DNA of 33,269 bases from an uncultured Bacteroidota bacterium (lineage in GTDB: Bacteria > Bacteroidota > Bacteroidia > Flavobacteriales > Flavobacteriaceae): contig CACLQX010000007.1 in the NCBI GenBank assembly GCA_902609185.1, positions 1 to 33,269 on the forward strand. The letters run 5' to 3'. A program made the position numbers and the translations under genes. The notes beneath the pieces were generated by a model, which saw nothing but the letters and a program-made list of their open reading frames with translations, did no database searches and had not been told where the DNA came from. Positions 16,522 through 24,848 of the stretch are shown here, in pieces. Numbering within the stretch: the stretch's first letter is position 1; every line of letters begins with the position of its first letter.

Positions 16522-17028
16522 TTACTGACTTTGCTCTGCATAAAGGGCAGCCTCCTTGTCTATATCTGTTGCGTCAAAATAACAAGCAGTAGAAACGATT
16601 TTATCTCCCTCCCACTTCCACCAACAGTGGAAATTATTTGTCTGAACTTCACCCGTAATTTTAGATTTTCCAGTCCATTCAGCCCATTGGTTTGTATAAA
16701 TACTACCATCATTATAATACATAGTAGTCACCCAAGGTGTCAAATGCTCCATTTCGTCATAAAGTAATGAATGAAAGTTATACCCTGATATGATCTCATC
16801 GTTGGTATACTCATCATTATTGACATAATGAACACCATCCTCTGCGAAATAATCTTTAGCCATATCAAAATTTCCTTCGGTATAAGCTTTTGCAAGGCTT
16901 TCAATAATTATTGTTTTATCGTCTGTTGCCATCATCAAACCTCCTCTTTCAGAGGTATCAAATGGAATATCACCACATGATGTAAAAAACAAAGCCAAAA
17001 TAAACATTATTAAAATTGAATTTTTCAT
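16522..17028 (-). CDS. NTF2-like (SnoaL-type) lipoprotein A
   Basis: A 168-residue lipoprotein: signal MKNSILIMFILALFFTSC with the lipid-bearing cysteine at about residue 18. It is followed by a single NTF2-like domain with the usual opening TIIIESLAKAYTEGNFDMAKDYFAEDGVHYVN and a Trp-rich late strand (NNFHCWWKWEGDKI). Such domains bind small molecules or act as subunits; a few are enzymes, but no catalytic set is evident. The start at 17028 is chosen because it yields the signal; the open frame upstream overlaps the next gene. It lies 10 bases after a second NTF2-like lipoprotein gene, so both belong to one transcript. Most similar partners in this window are the genes at 17039 and 22529. Confidence 0.82.
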   Translation of the reverse strand: MKNSILIMFILALFFTSCGDIPFDTSERGGLMMATDDKTIIIESLAKAYTEGNFDMAKDYFAEDGVHYVNNDEYTNDEIISGYNFHSLLYDEMEHLTPWVTTMYYNDGSIYTNQWAEWTGKSKITGEVQTNNFHCWWKWEGDKIVSTACYFDATDIDKEAALYAEQSQ

Positions 17029-17038
17029 ATTATTTAAT

Positions 17039-17557
17039 TTATTCGGTTTCTTCTGGGATATCCTGCCATGCTCCTCCAAATCTTTGAACCTTGCCGTCTT
17101 TGACTGCAAATCGTTCGAAAACTCTCCACTTATTGATATTGCCGACTGAATCAGTAGCTGTATAAACAACGGCTGATTGAACAAAATCAAAGCCACTGTC
17201 AGGATTTAAAACAACAGAGTATACATGTTTCAAATCAGCTTCAACTGATGAACCATTGGCTTCTCTGATAGAATCTTGTCTTAGAGCTAGATCTTTGACA
17301 AAGTCTAAATCTCTTTCAACTCCATTAAAAAATGAAAACTTAATGGAATCAGAAGCTAATGCAGTCATTGTTTCAAAATCACGATCGCCCCAAGCTTTAT
17401 CAAAATTCATTGCAACTTCAATGCTTTCTTCAGATCCTAAAGAAAATTTATAGTCTTTAGCTCTTTCATATGTGTTATATCCTACAGTGGGAATTTCACA
17501 GCTAAAAAGAAACAAAGCTATTATTATTGTAAAATATTTAATGTTTAGTTTTTTCAT
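17039..17557 (-). CDS. NTF2-like lipoprotein B
   Basis: A 172-residue lipoprotein with signal ending LFLFSC (cysteine at about residue 20) and one NTF2-like domain. It opens with VAMNFDKAWGDRDFETMTALASDSIKF, and shows FVQSAVVYTATDS and RVFERFAVKDGKVQRFGGAW. It is the first gene of a two-gene operon with lipoprotein A, and divergent from the sulfatase gene across 149 bases. A TACTTTTA box at 17574-17581 stands 16 bases before the ATG. No function is known. Its layout matches lipoprotein C at 22529-23056 more than A does, notably the late VKDGKV / IEDGKI strand. Confidence 0.82.
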   Translation of the reverse strand: MKKLNIKYFTIIIALFLFSCEIPTVGYNTYERAKDYKFSLGSEESIEVAMNFDKAWGDRDFETMTALASDSIKFSFFNGVERDLDFVKDLALRQDSIREANGSSVEADLKHVYSVVLNPDSGFDFVQSAVVYTATDSVGNINKWRVFERFAVKDGKVQRFGGAWQDIPEETE

Positions 17558-17573
17558 ATTTTTCGATTTTTTC

Positions 17574-17581
17574 TAAAAGTA
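17574..17581 (-). promoter_or_regulatory. Candidate -7 box for the NTF2-like lipoprotein pair
   Basis: TACTTTTA on the minus strand, 16 bases before the ATG at 17557. Confidence 0.35.
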
Positions 17582-17687
17582 ACGTAAAAAAAATCTGTAT
17601 TTGGAAATAGATTATAAATATTGATTATAATTTAAGATTTAACAATATTGATAGTTGAAAATTGTGAATCTAATAAGTATATTAACT

Positions 17688-17695
17688 TATATTTA
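17688..17695 (+). promoter_or_regulatory. Candidate -7 box for the sulfatase gene
   Basis: TATATTTA, 11 bases before the sulfatase ATG at 17707. Very AT-rich surroundings lower its weight. Confidence 0.3.
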
Positions 17696-17706
17696 ATTAA
17701 ATATAA

Positions 17707-19143
17707 ATGAGAAAAGCCGTTCTATTCATATCAATTCTTTTTTTCTCATGTGAAATACCAAATAAAACTAAAAACTTCATTGTTGTATTTGTTGATGACA
17801 TGGGTTATGGAGATACTGCCTCTTATGGTCATCCTACAATCAAAACTCCCAATCTTGACATTATGGCTGTTGAGGGGCAAAAATGGACACAATTTTATTC
17901 AGCTTCAAGTGTTTGTACACCTAGTAGAGCTGCATTATTAACAGGAAGACTCCCAATTAGAAATGGTATGATAGGAAAAGAGCACCGGGTACTGTTCCCT
18001 GATTCTGAGTTTGGATTGCCATTTACAGAAATTACAATTGCTGAAAAACTAAGTGAAAATGGTTATAAAACTGCTGCAATTGGCAAGTGGCATCTAGGTC
18101 ACAAAAAAGAGTACTTACCCACAAACCACGGTTTTGACTATTATTATGGTATTCCATATTCAAATGATATGGATAAAATTAATGGTGTTACTTGTTGCCC
18201 TGGATATAATTATTGGCAACAATATGAATCGGATGATATAAATTCTGATAATTATAATGTTCCAATAGTGGAAAATACCCAGATCATAGAGAGACCAGCA
18301 GATCAGAAAACCATAACAAAAAGATTCACAGATAAGACAATTGACTTTATAGATAAAAATAAAACAGATAATTTCTTTATTTATTTAGCGCATAGCATGC
18401 CTCATACCCCACTCTATGCTTCTAAGGAATTTTATGGAAATAGCAAGGCAGGTCTCTATGGAGATGTTATAGAAGAAATAGATTTTAATATGGGTAGAAT
18501 CATGAAAAAACTTATTGATGAGAATCTTGATAAAAACACCATGGTTATTTTCACATCAGACAATGGTCCTTGGTTACCTTATGATACTCACGGAGGATCA
18601 GCTGGACTGCTTAGAGAAGGAAAAGGTACAACATGGGAAGGGGGGCAAAGAGTTCCTGGATTATTTTGGGGAGGATCGATAAAATCTGGTACAATCAGCG
18701 ACTTGGGATCTACACTGGATATTTTTCCTACTATTTTAGATATTACAGATATTGATATTCCTAATGATAGAATCATAGATGGGTTCAGTTTAAAAAATAC
18801 GCTAATTAATCATGATTCCAGTGATAGGAAATCTATATTATTTTACAGACAAAGAGAGATATATGCAGCAAGGCTAAATGATTATAAGGCTCATTTTATT
18901 ACTCAGGGAGCATATGAATATAATGTTAGTAGGTATTACAATGCTAAGAATTATGTTGATAAGAACAAAAAAAGAGTTTTGAATAAACCATTATTGTTCA
19001 ATCTAAGTGAAGACCCCTCAGAAAAATATAATATAGCTGATGAAAATCGTGAGATTATCGAAAAAATAAAAGAGTTAATTCGAAAACATAAAAAAGACTT
19101 AGATCCACCCTCAGATCTATTATCAATAAGATCTGGAAATTAA
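17707..19143 (+). CDS. S1-family sulfatase, lipoprotein
   Basis: A 478-residue type I sulfatase that removes sulfate esters, probably from a sulfated glycan. The signal ends ILFFSC (C15), so it is exported and lipid-anchored. Metal-binding DDMGYGD is at 30-36. CTPSRAALLTG begins at C70, the cysteine changed to formylglycine by a C-x-P-x-R maturase that is not encoded in this window. GKWHLG, HSMPHTP and TSDNGPW supply further active-site residues. It is divergent from the NTF2-like lipoproteins and followed 59 bases later by an unknown secreted protein. Together with the GH3 glycosidase it suggests glycan use; the actual sulfated substrate cannot be read from sequence. Confidence 0.93.
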   Translation: MRKAVLFISILFFSCEIPNKTKNFIVVFVDDMGYGDTASYGHPTIKTPNLDIMAVEGQKWTQFYSASSVCTPSRAALLTGRLPIRNGMIGKEHRVLFPDSEFGLPFTEITIAEKLSENGYKTAAIGKWHLGHKKEYLPTNHGFDYYYGIPYSNDMDKINGVTCCPGYNYWQQYESDDINSDNYNVPIVENTQIIERPADQKTITKRFTDKTIDFIDKNKTDNFFIYLAHSMPHTPLYASKEFYGNSKAGLYGDVIEEIDFNMGRIMKKLIDENLDKNTMVIFTSDNGPWLPYDTHGGSAGLLREGKGTTWEGGQRVPGLFWGGSIKSGTISDLGSTLDIFPTILDITDIDIPNDRIIDGFSLKNTLINHDSSDRKSILFYRQREIYAARLNDYKAHFITQGAYEYNVSRYYNAKNYVDKNKKRVLNKPLLFNLSEDPSEKYNIADENREIIEKIKELIRKHKKDLDPPSDLLSIRSGN

Positions 19144-19185
19144 ATAATGTTTTTATTTTCATTTTAATCATTTTCATACATTTAT

Positions 19186-19193
19186 TATATTTA
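19186..19193 (+). promoter_or_regulatory. Candidate -7 box for the secreted protein at 19203
   Basis: TATATTTA, 9 bases before the ATG at 19203, in a 59-base spacer with no terminator for the sulfatase gene. Confidence 0.3.
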
Positions 19194-19202
19194 CAAAAGA
19201 AT

Positions 19203-20000
19203 ATGAAACAACTTATTCAAATCCTTTCGTTCCTAATTATTTCAAATGTTTTTTATGCTCAAAAACAAGTAAATCCTGTATTAAAAGAACTTAATGAAAT
19301 AATTCTAAATACAAAATTATATGGTGGGTTTTACAATGGAATGACTAGAGAAACAGCAACGAATGAATATGAAACAAATAAGTATAGTAAATATTACAAT
19401 ATTACATTTCCTGGTGTAAATCATAAATTTAGTTTACAAAATGATCCAAGAGGTTGGGATGGTGTTGGAGAAGGAAAATTAAACCAAGTATTGGGTCCAG
19501 GTGATAGATTGGGTGATCCCAATCTAAGTAGTAAGTTTGTAAATGTTTCAATCATTGAAGTTGAGCTATTTGGAAAACTTTATTATACACCAAAAGAAGG
19601 CCTGATAGGTGTTAAATTATTTAGCTCCGAAGCAGGAACTGCAAATAACTACAAAGAAAGTCTAAAAGGGATTTTAGATTTTTTAAGCTCTGTTGGATAC
19701 TCAGATCAAATAAGAGAACCCATGTCCATTAATGATAAGAGGAGTAGTGAACAAAACGACAGTCACAAAAAACTAATCAATGGTGAGTATACCATTAGTG
19801 AAGGCTTTTTTAGTGAAGAAAAATCAATTGATTTGGTTTTTTCATTAACCAAAGGAGATCTAAAAATTGATGTTCTGATTCATGATCCTAGCCAATCTAA
19901 TGGAGGTCAAATATCCATACTCATTTATAATAGTAAGGATTTTGATTACTTTAAACATCTTGAAGGAATTAAAGAGAATATATCCAGTGATTTTGGCTAG
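19203..20000 (+). CDS. Secreted protein of unknown function
   Basis: A 265-residue protein with a clear signal peptide (MKQLIQILSFLIISNVFYAQ). The mature part begins QVNPVLKELNEIILNTKLYGGFYNGMTRETATNEYETN, then shows VGEGKLNQVLGPGDRLG and alternating beta segments. I do not recognise a family. There is no lipobox, no repeat and no membrane helix after the signal. It follows the sulfatase gene and converges with the GH3 gene 12 bases away, with no visible hairpin between. Length and codon use look like a normal gene. Confidence 0.75.
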   Translation: MKQLIQILSFLIISNVFYAQKQVNPVLKELNEIILNTKLYGGFYNGMTRETATNEYETNKYSKYYNITFPGVNHKFSLQNDPRGWDGVGEGKLNQVLGPGDRLGDPNLSSKFVNVSIIEVELFGKLYYTPKEGLIGVKLFSSEAGTANNYKESLKGILDFLSSVGYSDQIREPMSINDKRSSEQNDSHKKLINGEYTISEGFFSEEKSIDLVFSLTKGDLKIDVLIHDPSQSNGGQISILIYNSKDFDYFKHLEGIKENISSDFG

Positions 20001-20012
20001 GATATTGACCAA

Positions 20013-22325
20013 CTAAAAATCATATCTCTTATCAATCATGACTTTTCCTGTTTTCAACATTTTATCATCAGATGAGCTACCTATCATAAACTCAAACTCA
20101 CCCTTTTCAACACAATAGTTCATATTAATATCGTAAAATGCCAATTCTTCTAATTCAATATCAAAATTAACAGATTTTGTTTCACCTGATTTAACAAAAA
20201 CTCTTTCATATCTAATTAGTTCTTTAACCGGTCTAGTAACGCTACTGTATGAATCTCTGAAATAAAGCTGAACAACCTCTTCACCATCATACTCACTATC
20301 ATTTGTAATTTTCACTGAAAGTGAAACTTTATCATTGGATACATCACTTATTGCGTAGTCTGAATAAATAAAATTTGAATAGCTCAGTCCATGTCCAAAA
20401 GGATATAATGGGGTAACTTTTTCAAATGCATATTTATGAAAATATTGAGATGGCTTATGGTTATAAATCATTTGTAATTGACCAACACTTCTGGGGAAAG
20501 TTAAAGGAAGTTTTCCTCCAGGGTTAAAATCTCCAAAAAGAACATCAGCCACAGCTTTTCCAGCCATACTACCAGATTCCCATGATTCAATTACACCAGA
20601 GATATTTTTATCAATCCATGGCTCGGCGATAGGTTTCCCATTTACATATATCACAACAATATTTTTATTGATTTCTTTTAACTTTTTTACCAATTGTAAT
20701 TGTTTTCCAGCTAAATTTAAATTTGCTCTTCCCATATTCTCTCCTGCAGTTCTTTTAGATTTTAAATTTCTCTGGGAATTATCTCCGACAACCACAACTA
20801 TTTGATCATAATTTTTAGCATAATTCACCGTGCGTCTAATATCACTATCAGAAATTGATCTGATATCTTCGTTTGAATCATAAAAATCAATATTAAAACC
20901 CTTAATTGAGCCAAGTGAGCTTATTCCCTCATAAATTGTTGTTACATTTTCTTCGGGTTGAGCCCAAACCCAATCGCCAAGAACAGAATGATTATTTGCA
21001 TTTGGTCCTGTTACCAATATCTTTCTTCCTCTGTTTTTTGACATTGGTAATATTCCATCGTTTTTTAACAATACAATGGATTTCCTAGCTGCATTAAGTG
21101 CAGTTTGTTTGTGCTCTTTAGTAAAGACTTTGTTTTGTATTTCGTTTGGATCAACAAATGGATTTTCAAATAGACCTAATTTAAATTTTGCATATAATAT
21201 TTTTCTTGCTGAGAAGTCAATCCTTTCTTGTGATAATTTCCCCTCTTCAACCAATTCTATAACATTTTCCAAAAAATTTGGACCGTGCATGTTCATATCC
21301 ATTCCAGCATCAACTGCATAAAATATGGCCTCCTTAAAATCTTTAGCAATTCTATGTAGACTATTAATTCTATTTATATCAAGCCAATCACTGACATAAA
21401 AACCATCAAACTCGAACTCATCTCTCATTACATCTGTCAATAATTCTTTGTGCATGTGAGACGGAATACCATTTATCTCATTATGTGCAGCCATCACAGA
21501 GTAAACACCTGCATCTACAGCTCTTTTAAAGGGTTTAAGATAAATTTCCCTTAAGGTTCTTTCTGATATATCCATTGGTGACACATTTAACCCATTAATA
21601 GGCTCTGAACCAGCTGCAAAATGCTTTGCACAAGCAATTACATGATCATAGCCTGAGAAATCTTCAGACTGAAGACCTTTGATCATCTCTACACCAAAAT
21701 TTCCTACTAAATACGGGTCTTCACCAAAAGTCTCACCGACTCTTCCCCATCTTGGGTCTCTCAAAACATCTATATTTGGTGTGAAAGACCAATGTGATCC
21801 GAAAGCTCTCACCTCAATAGCTGTTTCTTTGCCGATTTGGTGAGCAATTTTTTCATCAAAAGTTGATGCCAATGAAATTGGAGAGGGATAAACTGTTGTG
21901 CCAGCTACCATTCCATTGCCATGAATCGCATCAATACCAATTAGTAATGGAATTTTCAATCTAGACTTCTGTGCCAACTCTTGCAATCTATTGGCTTCTT
22001 TCAATGTTAACACGTGAAGAAAAGAACCTATTTTTCCATCACTAACCATTTTAGCAATATCTCTTTTTAAAAGACCTGGATATGATGCTCTACTGTCACT
22101 GTTAAGAATTTCCTCGGCAGTCATGTTTCTATCAGCATCAGTGATGTAATTCAAGCCTACAAATTGAGTCATCTGAGCAACTTTTTCTTCCAAAGTCATC
22201 CTTTTCATTAAATCATCTAGCCTTTCGTCTACATTCAACTCTTTGTTTAGATATTTCAATTCATTATTGTTTTCACATGAAATGAAAACGAATAATGATA
22301 ATGTTAATAGTAATAGCTTTTTCAT
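20013..22325 (-). CDS. bglX: Glycoside hydrolase family 3 beta-glycosidase, lipoprotein (BglX-like)
   Basis: A 770-residue exo-acting enzyme, probably releasing beta-linked glucose in the periplasm. The signal ends VFISC (C17). The TIM-barrel domain includes DAIHGN, RDPRWGRVGETFGEDP, AKHFAAG and GFYVSDW with the nucleophile D313. The second alpha/beta domain carries the likely acid/base region near TAGENMGRANLNLAG. A C-terminal fibronectin III-like domain shows SVTRPVKELIRYERV. Length matches BglX. The ATG at 22325 has GGAG about 11 bases upstream, one of the few clear Shine-Dalgarno sites here. A short open frame ends 3 bases before it. Confidence 0.94.
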   Translation of the reverse strand: MKKLLLLTLSLFVFISCENNNELKYLNKELNVDERLDDLMKRMTLEEKVAQMTQFVGLNYITDADRNMTAEEILNSDSRASYPGLLKRDIAKMVSDGKIGSFLHVLTLKEANRLQELAQKSRLKIPLLIGIDAIHGNGMVAGTTVYPSPISLASTFDEKIAHQIGKETAIEVRAFGSHWSFTPNIDVLRDPRWGRVGETFGEDPYLVGNFGVEMIKGLQSEDFSGYDHVIACAKHFAAGSEPINGLNVSPMDISERTLREIYLKPFKRAVDAGVYSVMAAHNEINGIPSHMHKELLTDVMRDEFEFDGFYVSDWLDINRINSLHRIAKDFKEAIFYAVDAGMDMNMHGPNFLENVIELVEEGKLSQERIDFSARKILYAKFKLGLFENPFVDPNEIQNKVFTKEHKQTALNAARKSIVLLKNDGILPMSKNRGRKILVTGPNANNHSVLGDWVWAQPEENVTTIYEGISSLGSIKGFNIDFYDSNEDIRSISDSDIRRTVNYAKNYDQIVVVVGDNSQRNLKSKRTAGENMGRANLNLAGKQLQLVKKLKEINKNIVVIYVNGKPIAEPWIDKNISGVIESWESGSMAGKAVADVLFGDFNPGGKLPLTFPRSVGQLQMIYNHKPSQYFHKYAFEKVTPLYPFGHGLSYSNFIYSDYAISDVSNDKVSLSVKITNDSEYDGEEVVQLYFRDSYSSVTRPVKELIRYERVFVKSGETKSVNFDIELEELAFYDINMNYCVEKGEFEFMIGSSSDDKMLKTGKVMIDKRYDF

Positions 22326-22328
22326 AAT

Positions 22329-22469
22329 TTATTTTTCTCCAATTATTTTTTTTATGACATGTAACGTGGTCATAAATGTTATTTTGTGAACAGAATTTTT
22401 AAAGTCACCCATCACTATTCTGTTTTCTAAGTATTTAATAAAATCATCCAGTGATGAATTTCTGTTCAT
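22329..22469 (-). CDS. Possible 46-residue protein upstream of the GH3 gene
   Basis: An open frame beginning MNRNSSLDDFIKYLENR and ending TLHVIKKIIGEK, read on the minus strand between a strong terminator and the GH3 gene. It is only 3 bases from the GH3 ATG. The composition (alternating hydrophobic and charged residues, several Met and His) looks like a real amphipathic helical protein rather than random AT-rich translation. No Shine-Dalgarno site is clear for it. I do not recognise the family, and it could instead be a coincidental frame in the GH3 leader. Confidence 0.42.
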   Translation of the reverse strand: MNRNSSLDDFIKYLENRIVMGDFKNSVHKITFMTTLHVIKKIIGEK

Positions 22470-22483
22470 AACAATTAAGATAT

Positions 22484-22511
22484 AAATAGGGAGATAGAAA
22501 TCTCCCTATTT
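22484..22511. terminator. Bidirectional terminator after NTF2-like lipoprotein C
   Basis: A perfect 12-bp stem (AAATAGGGAGAT / ATCTCCCTATTT) with loop AGAA and further T on the plus strand. On the minus strand it ends the gene at 22529 and separates it from the GH3 transcription unit. Confidence 0.9.
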
Positions 22512-22528
22512 TTTTGAATATATCTGTA

Positions 22529-23056
22529 TTATTCTGTTGGTACTGCAGCTCGTGAATAAACCCAAAAAGCACCAATTTTGCCATCTTCAATGTATACATC
22601 TGCCACATCGTAGGTGGTAACTTCTTCTCCATCAACAGTCTTTTTTACTTCAGAACCAGATATTACCCATTCTCCTTTCTGACCTTCAAGTCTCATTGCG
22701 AATGAAAAGTTTGTTTTCCACTTTGGATTCTCAGCTTCAAACCAACCTTTTAAAAATTCAATTTGAGTATCAGATCCCCTAATGATTTGTCCATTTGGAC
22801 TTAAAATTCTAAAGTTTCCTAGCTCTGTTGAATCAATATTCATACTAGCAATTAATTCCAAATCACGATTGTTGTGTGCATCAATGTATTTATCCCAAAT
22901 ATCAAGATTTTCAGGATTTGCATCATATGCATTAATTTGCTCTACACCAGTTCTCAAAAATCCAGGAGCTCTTTCCATTTCAGCATCTTGCTTTACGGGC
23001 GTATCGCAAGAAAAGGTAACAGCAGAAAATAGTATCAATAATATTAAATTTCTCAT
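22529..23056 (-). CDS. NTF2-like lipoprotein C
   Basis: A 175-residue lipoprotein: MRNLILLILFSAVTFSC signal, then one NTF2-like domain with DIWDKYIDAHNNRDLELIASMNIDSTELGN and LKGWFEAENPKWKTNF. The ending VADVYIEDGKIGAFWVYSRA aligns by eye with the late strands of lipoprotein B. It makes three such lipoproteins within 6.5 kb. Its upstream neighbour, the acyl-CoA ligase gene, ends 40 bases before its start, so read-through is possible, but a TAAATTTA box at 23062-23069 could serve as its own promoter. Function unknown. Confidence 0.82.
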   Translation of the reverse strand: MRNLILLILFSAVTFSCDTPVKQDAEMERAPGFLRTGVEQINAYDANPENLDIWDKYIDAHNNRDLELIASMNIDSTELGNFRILSPNGQIIRGSDTQIEFLKGWFEAENPKWKTNFSFAMRLEGQKGEWVISGSEVKKTVDGEEVTTYDVADVYIEDGKIGAFWVYSRAAVPTE

Positions 23057-23096
23057 TTTTTTAAATTTATCACTAATTTAAGAATTTAATAAAAAA

Positions 23097-24761
23097 CTAC
23101 TCCCACAAAATACTTTCTTTCTGTTTATACCAGTTTTCATAATTTTCGGAAAACCTCTCATCTATTTTAGCTCGTTTGATTTTTAGAGTTGGGGTTGTTA
23201 GGTTGTTGTCAGGTGTCCACTCTTGCTTTACAAAAACAACCTTTTCTATTCTTTTATAATTATCCATTCCTGAATTAATTTGATGTAAAAACTCTTCTAT
23301 CTTTTCAGTTGTGACTTGTTTATTTAATAAGGCAATTTCATTGGGCACACCCAGTAATATTGGTTGAGGCAAATTTAAACCAACAACACAAACCTGTTGA
23401 AAAAGATTAGCTTTTTCAAACTCAGCCTCAATCACAGAGGGTTCAATATACTTACCTTTGGATGTTTTAAATATATCTTTTACTCTTCCTGTAATAAATA
23501 GATATCCTTTGTCATCCAAGTAGCCTTTATCACCAGTGTTGAACCAGCCATCTTTCATGACTTTCGCTGTTAGTTCCTTATTTTTGTAATATTCTTTTAA
23601 TAAATATGGGCTTTTAGTCCAAATTTCTCCTTCATTACCAATCTTTATATCAACTGCATCCCATGGTATGCCAACTGAACCCTTACCTTCTTTATTTATA
23701 GTATCTAAGTAGGAACACACACAACAGTTTTCAGTCATACCGTAACCATTAAGTATGTTAACATCCAATGTCTTATACCAGTCTATTAATGCCTGAGATA
23801 AAAATGCAGCTCCACTAACTATTGCATTGGCTCTTGACCAACCTAAAGATTTCTTAATTTTTTTCTTTAACAAACTTGATATCAACGGTATTTTTAACAA
23901 AATATTTAATCTTTTTTGTGGCATTTTTTCAAGAACCTTTTCTTTAAATTTGTTATAAATTCGAGGGACACCTGCAAAAGTAGTAGGTTGGACATCTGCT
24001 AGATTTTTACCAAATGTTTCCAATGATTCAACAAATGATATGGTTCCACCGTATCTGAGGCATGAAAACTCTATGACAACCCTTTCAAAGATATGATTAA
24101 GAGGCATATATGAAATAAAAGTATTATTACCCTTCTTATCAACGGCGAGAGGATTTACTTCACTTTCAATGATGATCTTGGTTAAAAAAACTGTTTTGTA
24201 ATCTAATACAGCCCCTTTAGGGTCACCGGTTGTTCCTGATGTAAAAATTATCGTCCATATATCGTCCATTTTAGGATAATAATCATCTTTTTTTGGTTCA
24301 TTTTCATTCATTATATCAACCCACTTGACAGAGTTATCAATTGTAGAATGATTTTGATAAGTTGGAAAGGAAATTAAGGGTACATTTTTAACACCTTTTT
24401 TTTGTTCTTGCCAATTCTCTAATTTACCAGCAAATAATAATTTAACTTCTCCAAACTCAATGAGATTTTCTAATTCATATGATTTTAGAGTTGGGAAAAA
24501 AGGGACAGAAATATGGCCTGACATCATTATAGCTAGATCAGCTATAACCCATTCTCGACAATTTTTTGAAATCAATCCAATATGAGACTTTGGAGGAAGA
24601 TCGTACCCTTCAATAGCCGTTGCTAATTTTCTTGCCATAATTCCTGCTTCAGCCCAAGTATATTCTTCCCAATCATCGCCTAAGGGTTGTCTTAAAAAGG
24701 GGTCATGTGCTTTTTCTTTTTCCCATTTATAAAATGGAAAATCGTAAAATTTTTCGTTCAT
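23097..24761 (-). CDS. Long-chain acyl-CoA synthetase (AMP-forming ligase)
   Basis: A 554-residue ANL-family enzyme that activates a carboxylic acid to its CoA thioester with ATP. Motifs in order: TIIFTSGTTGDPKGAV (phosphate-binding P-loop), YMPLNHIFERV, GVPRIYNKF, LNGYGMTENC, and WFNTGDKGYLDDKGYLFITGRVKDIFKTSKGKYIEP, which includes the hinge and adenosine-binding Asp. The length and SYMPLNHIFER region point to the FadD15-like long-chain group. The start at 24761 (MNEKFYDFPFYKW) is preferred over the open frame six codons upstream. It is divergent from the carboxyltransferase operon across about 87 bases, so it may feed that pathway with a CoA ester; the true substrate is unknown. Confidence 0.88.
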   Translation of the reverse strand: MNEKFYDFPFYKWEKEKAHDPFLRQPLGDDWEEYTWAEAGIMARKLATAIEGYDLPPKSHIGLISKNCREWVIADLAIMMSGHISVPFFPTLKSYELENLIEFGEVKLLFAGKLENWQEQKKGVKNVPLISFPTYQNHSTIDNSVKWVDIMNENEPKKDDYYPKMDDIWTIIFTSGTTGDPKGAVLDYKTVFLTKIIIESEVNPLAVDKKGNNTFISYMPLNHIFERVVIEFSCLRYGGTISFVESLETFGKNLADVQPTTFAGVPRIYNKFKEKVLEKMPQKRLNILLKIPLISSLLKKKIKKSLGWSRANAIVSGAAFLSQALIDWYKTLDVNILNGYGMTENCCVCSYLDTINKEGKGSVGIPWDAVDIKIGNEGEIWTKSPYLLKEYYKNKELTAKVMKDGWFNTGDKGYLDDKGYLFITGRVKDIFKTSKGKYIEPSVIEAEFEKANLFQQVCVVGLNLPQPILLGVPNEIALLNKQVTTEKIEEFLHQINSGMDNYKRIEKVVFVKQEWTPDNNLTTPTLKIKRAKIDERFSENYENWYKQKESILWE

Positions 24762-24767
24762 AAAAGC

Positions 24768-24775
24768 TAAATATA
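24768..24775 (-). promoter_or_regulatory. Candidate -7 box for the acyl-CoA ligase gene
   Basis: TATATTTA on the minus strand, 6 bases before the ATG at 24761, so the transcript could be leaderless. Confidence 0.3.
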
Positions 24776-24848
24776 ACAATTTATTTTTGAGATAATTTAT
24801 AACACTCTGTTGCTTGATAATTTACTGATATATTAGCTATCTTAGTAA

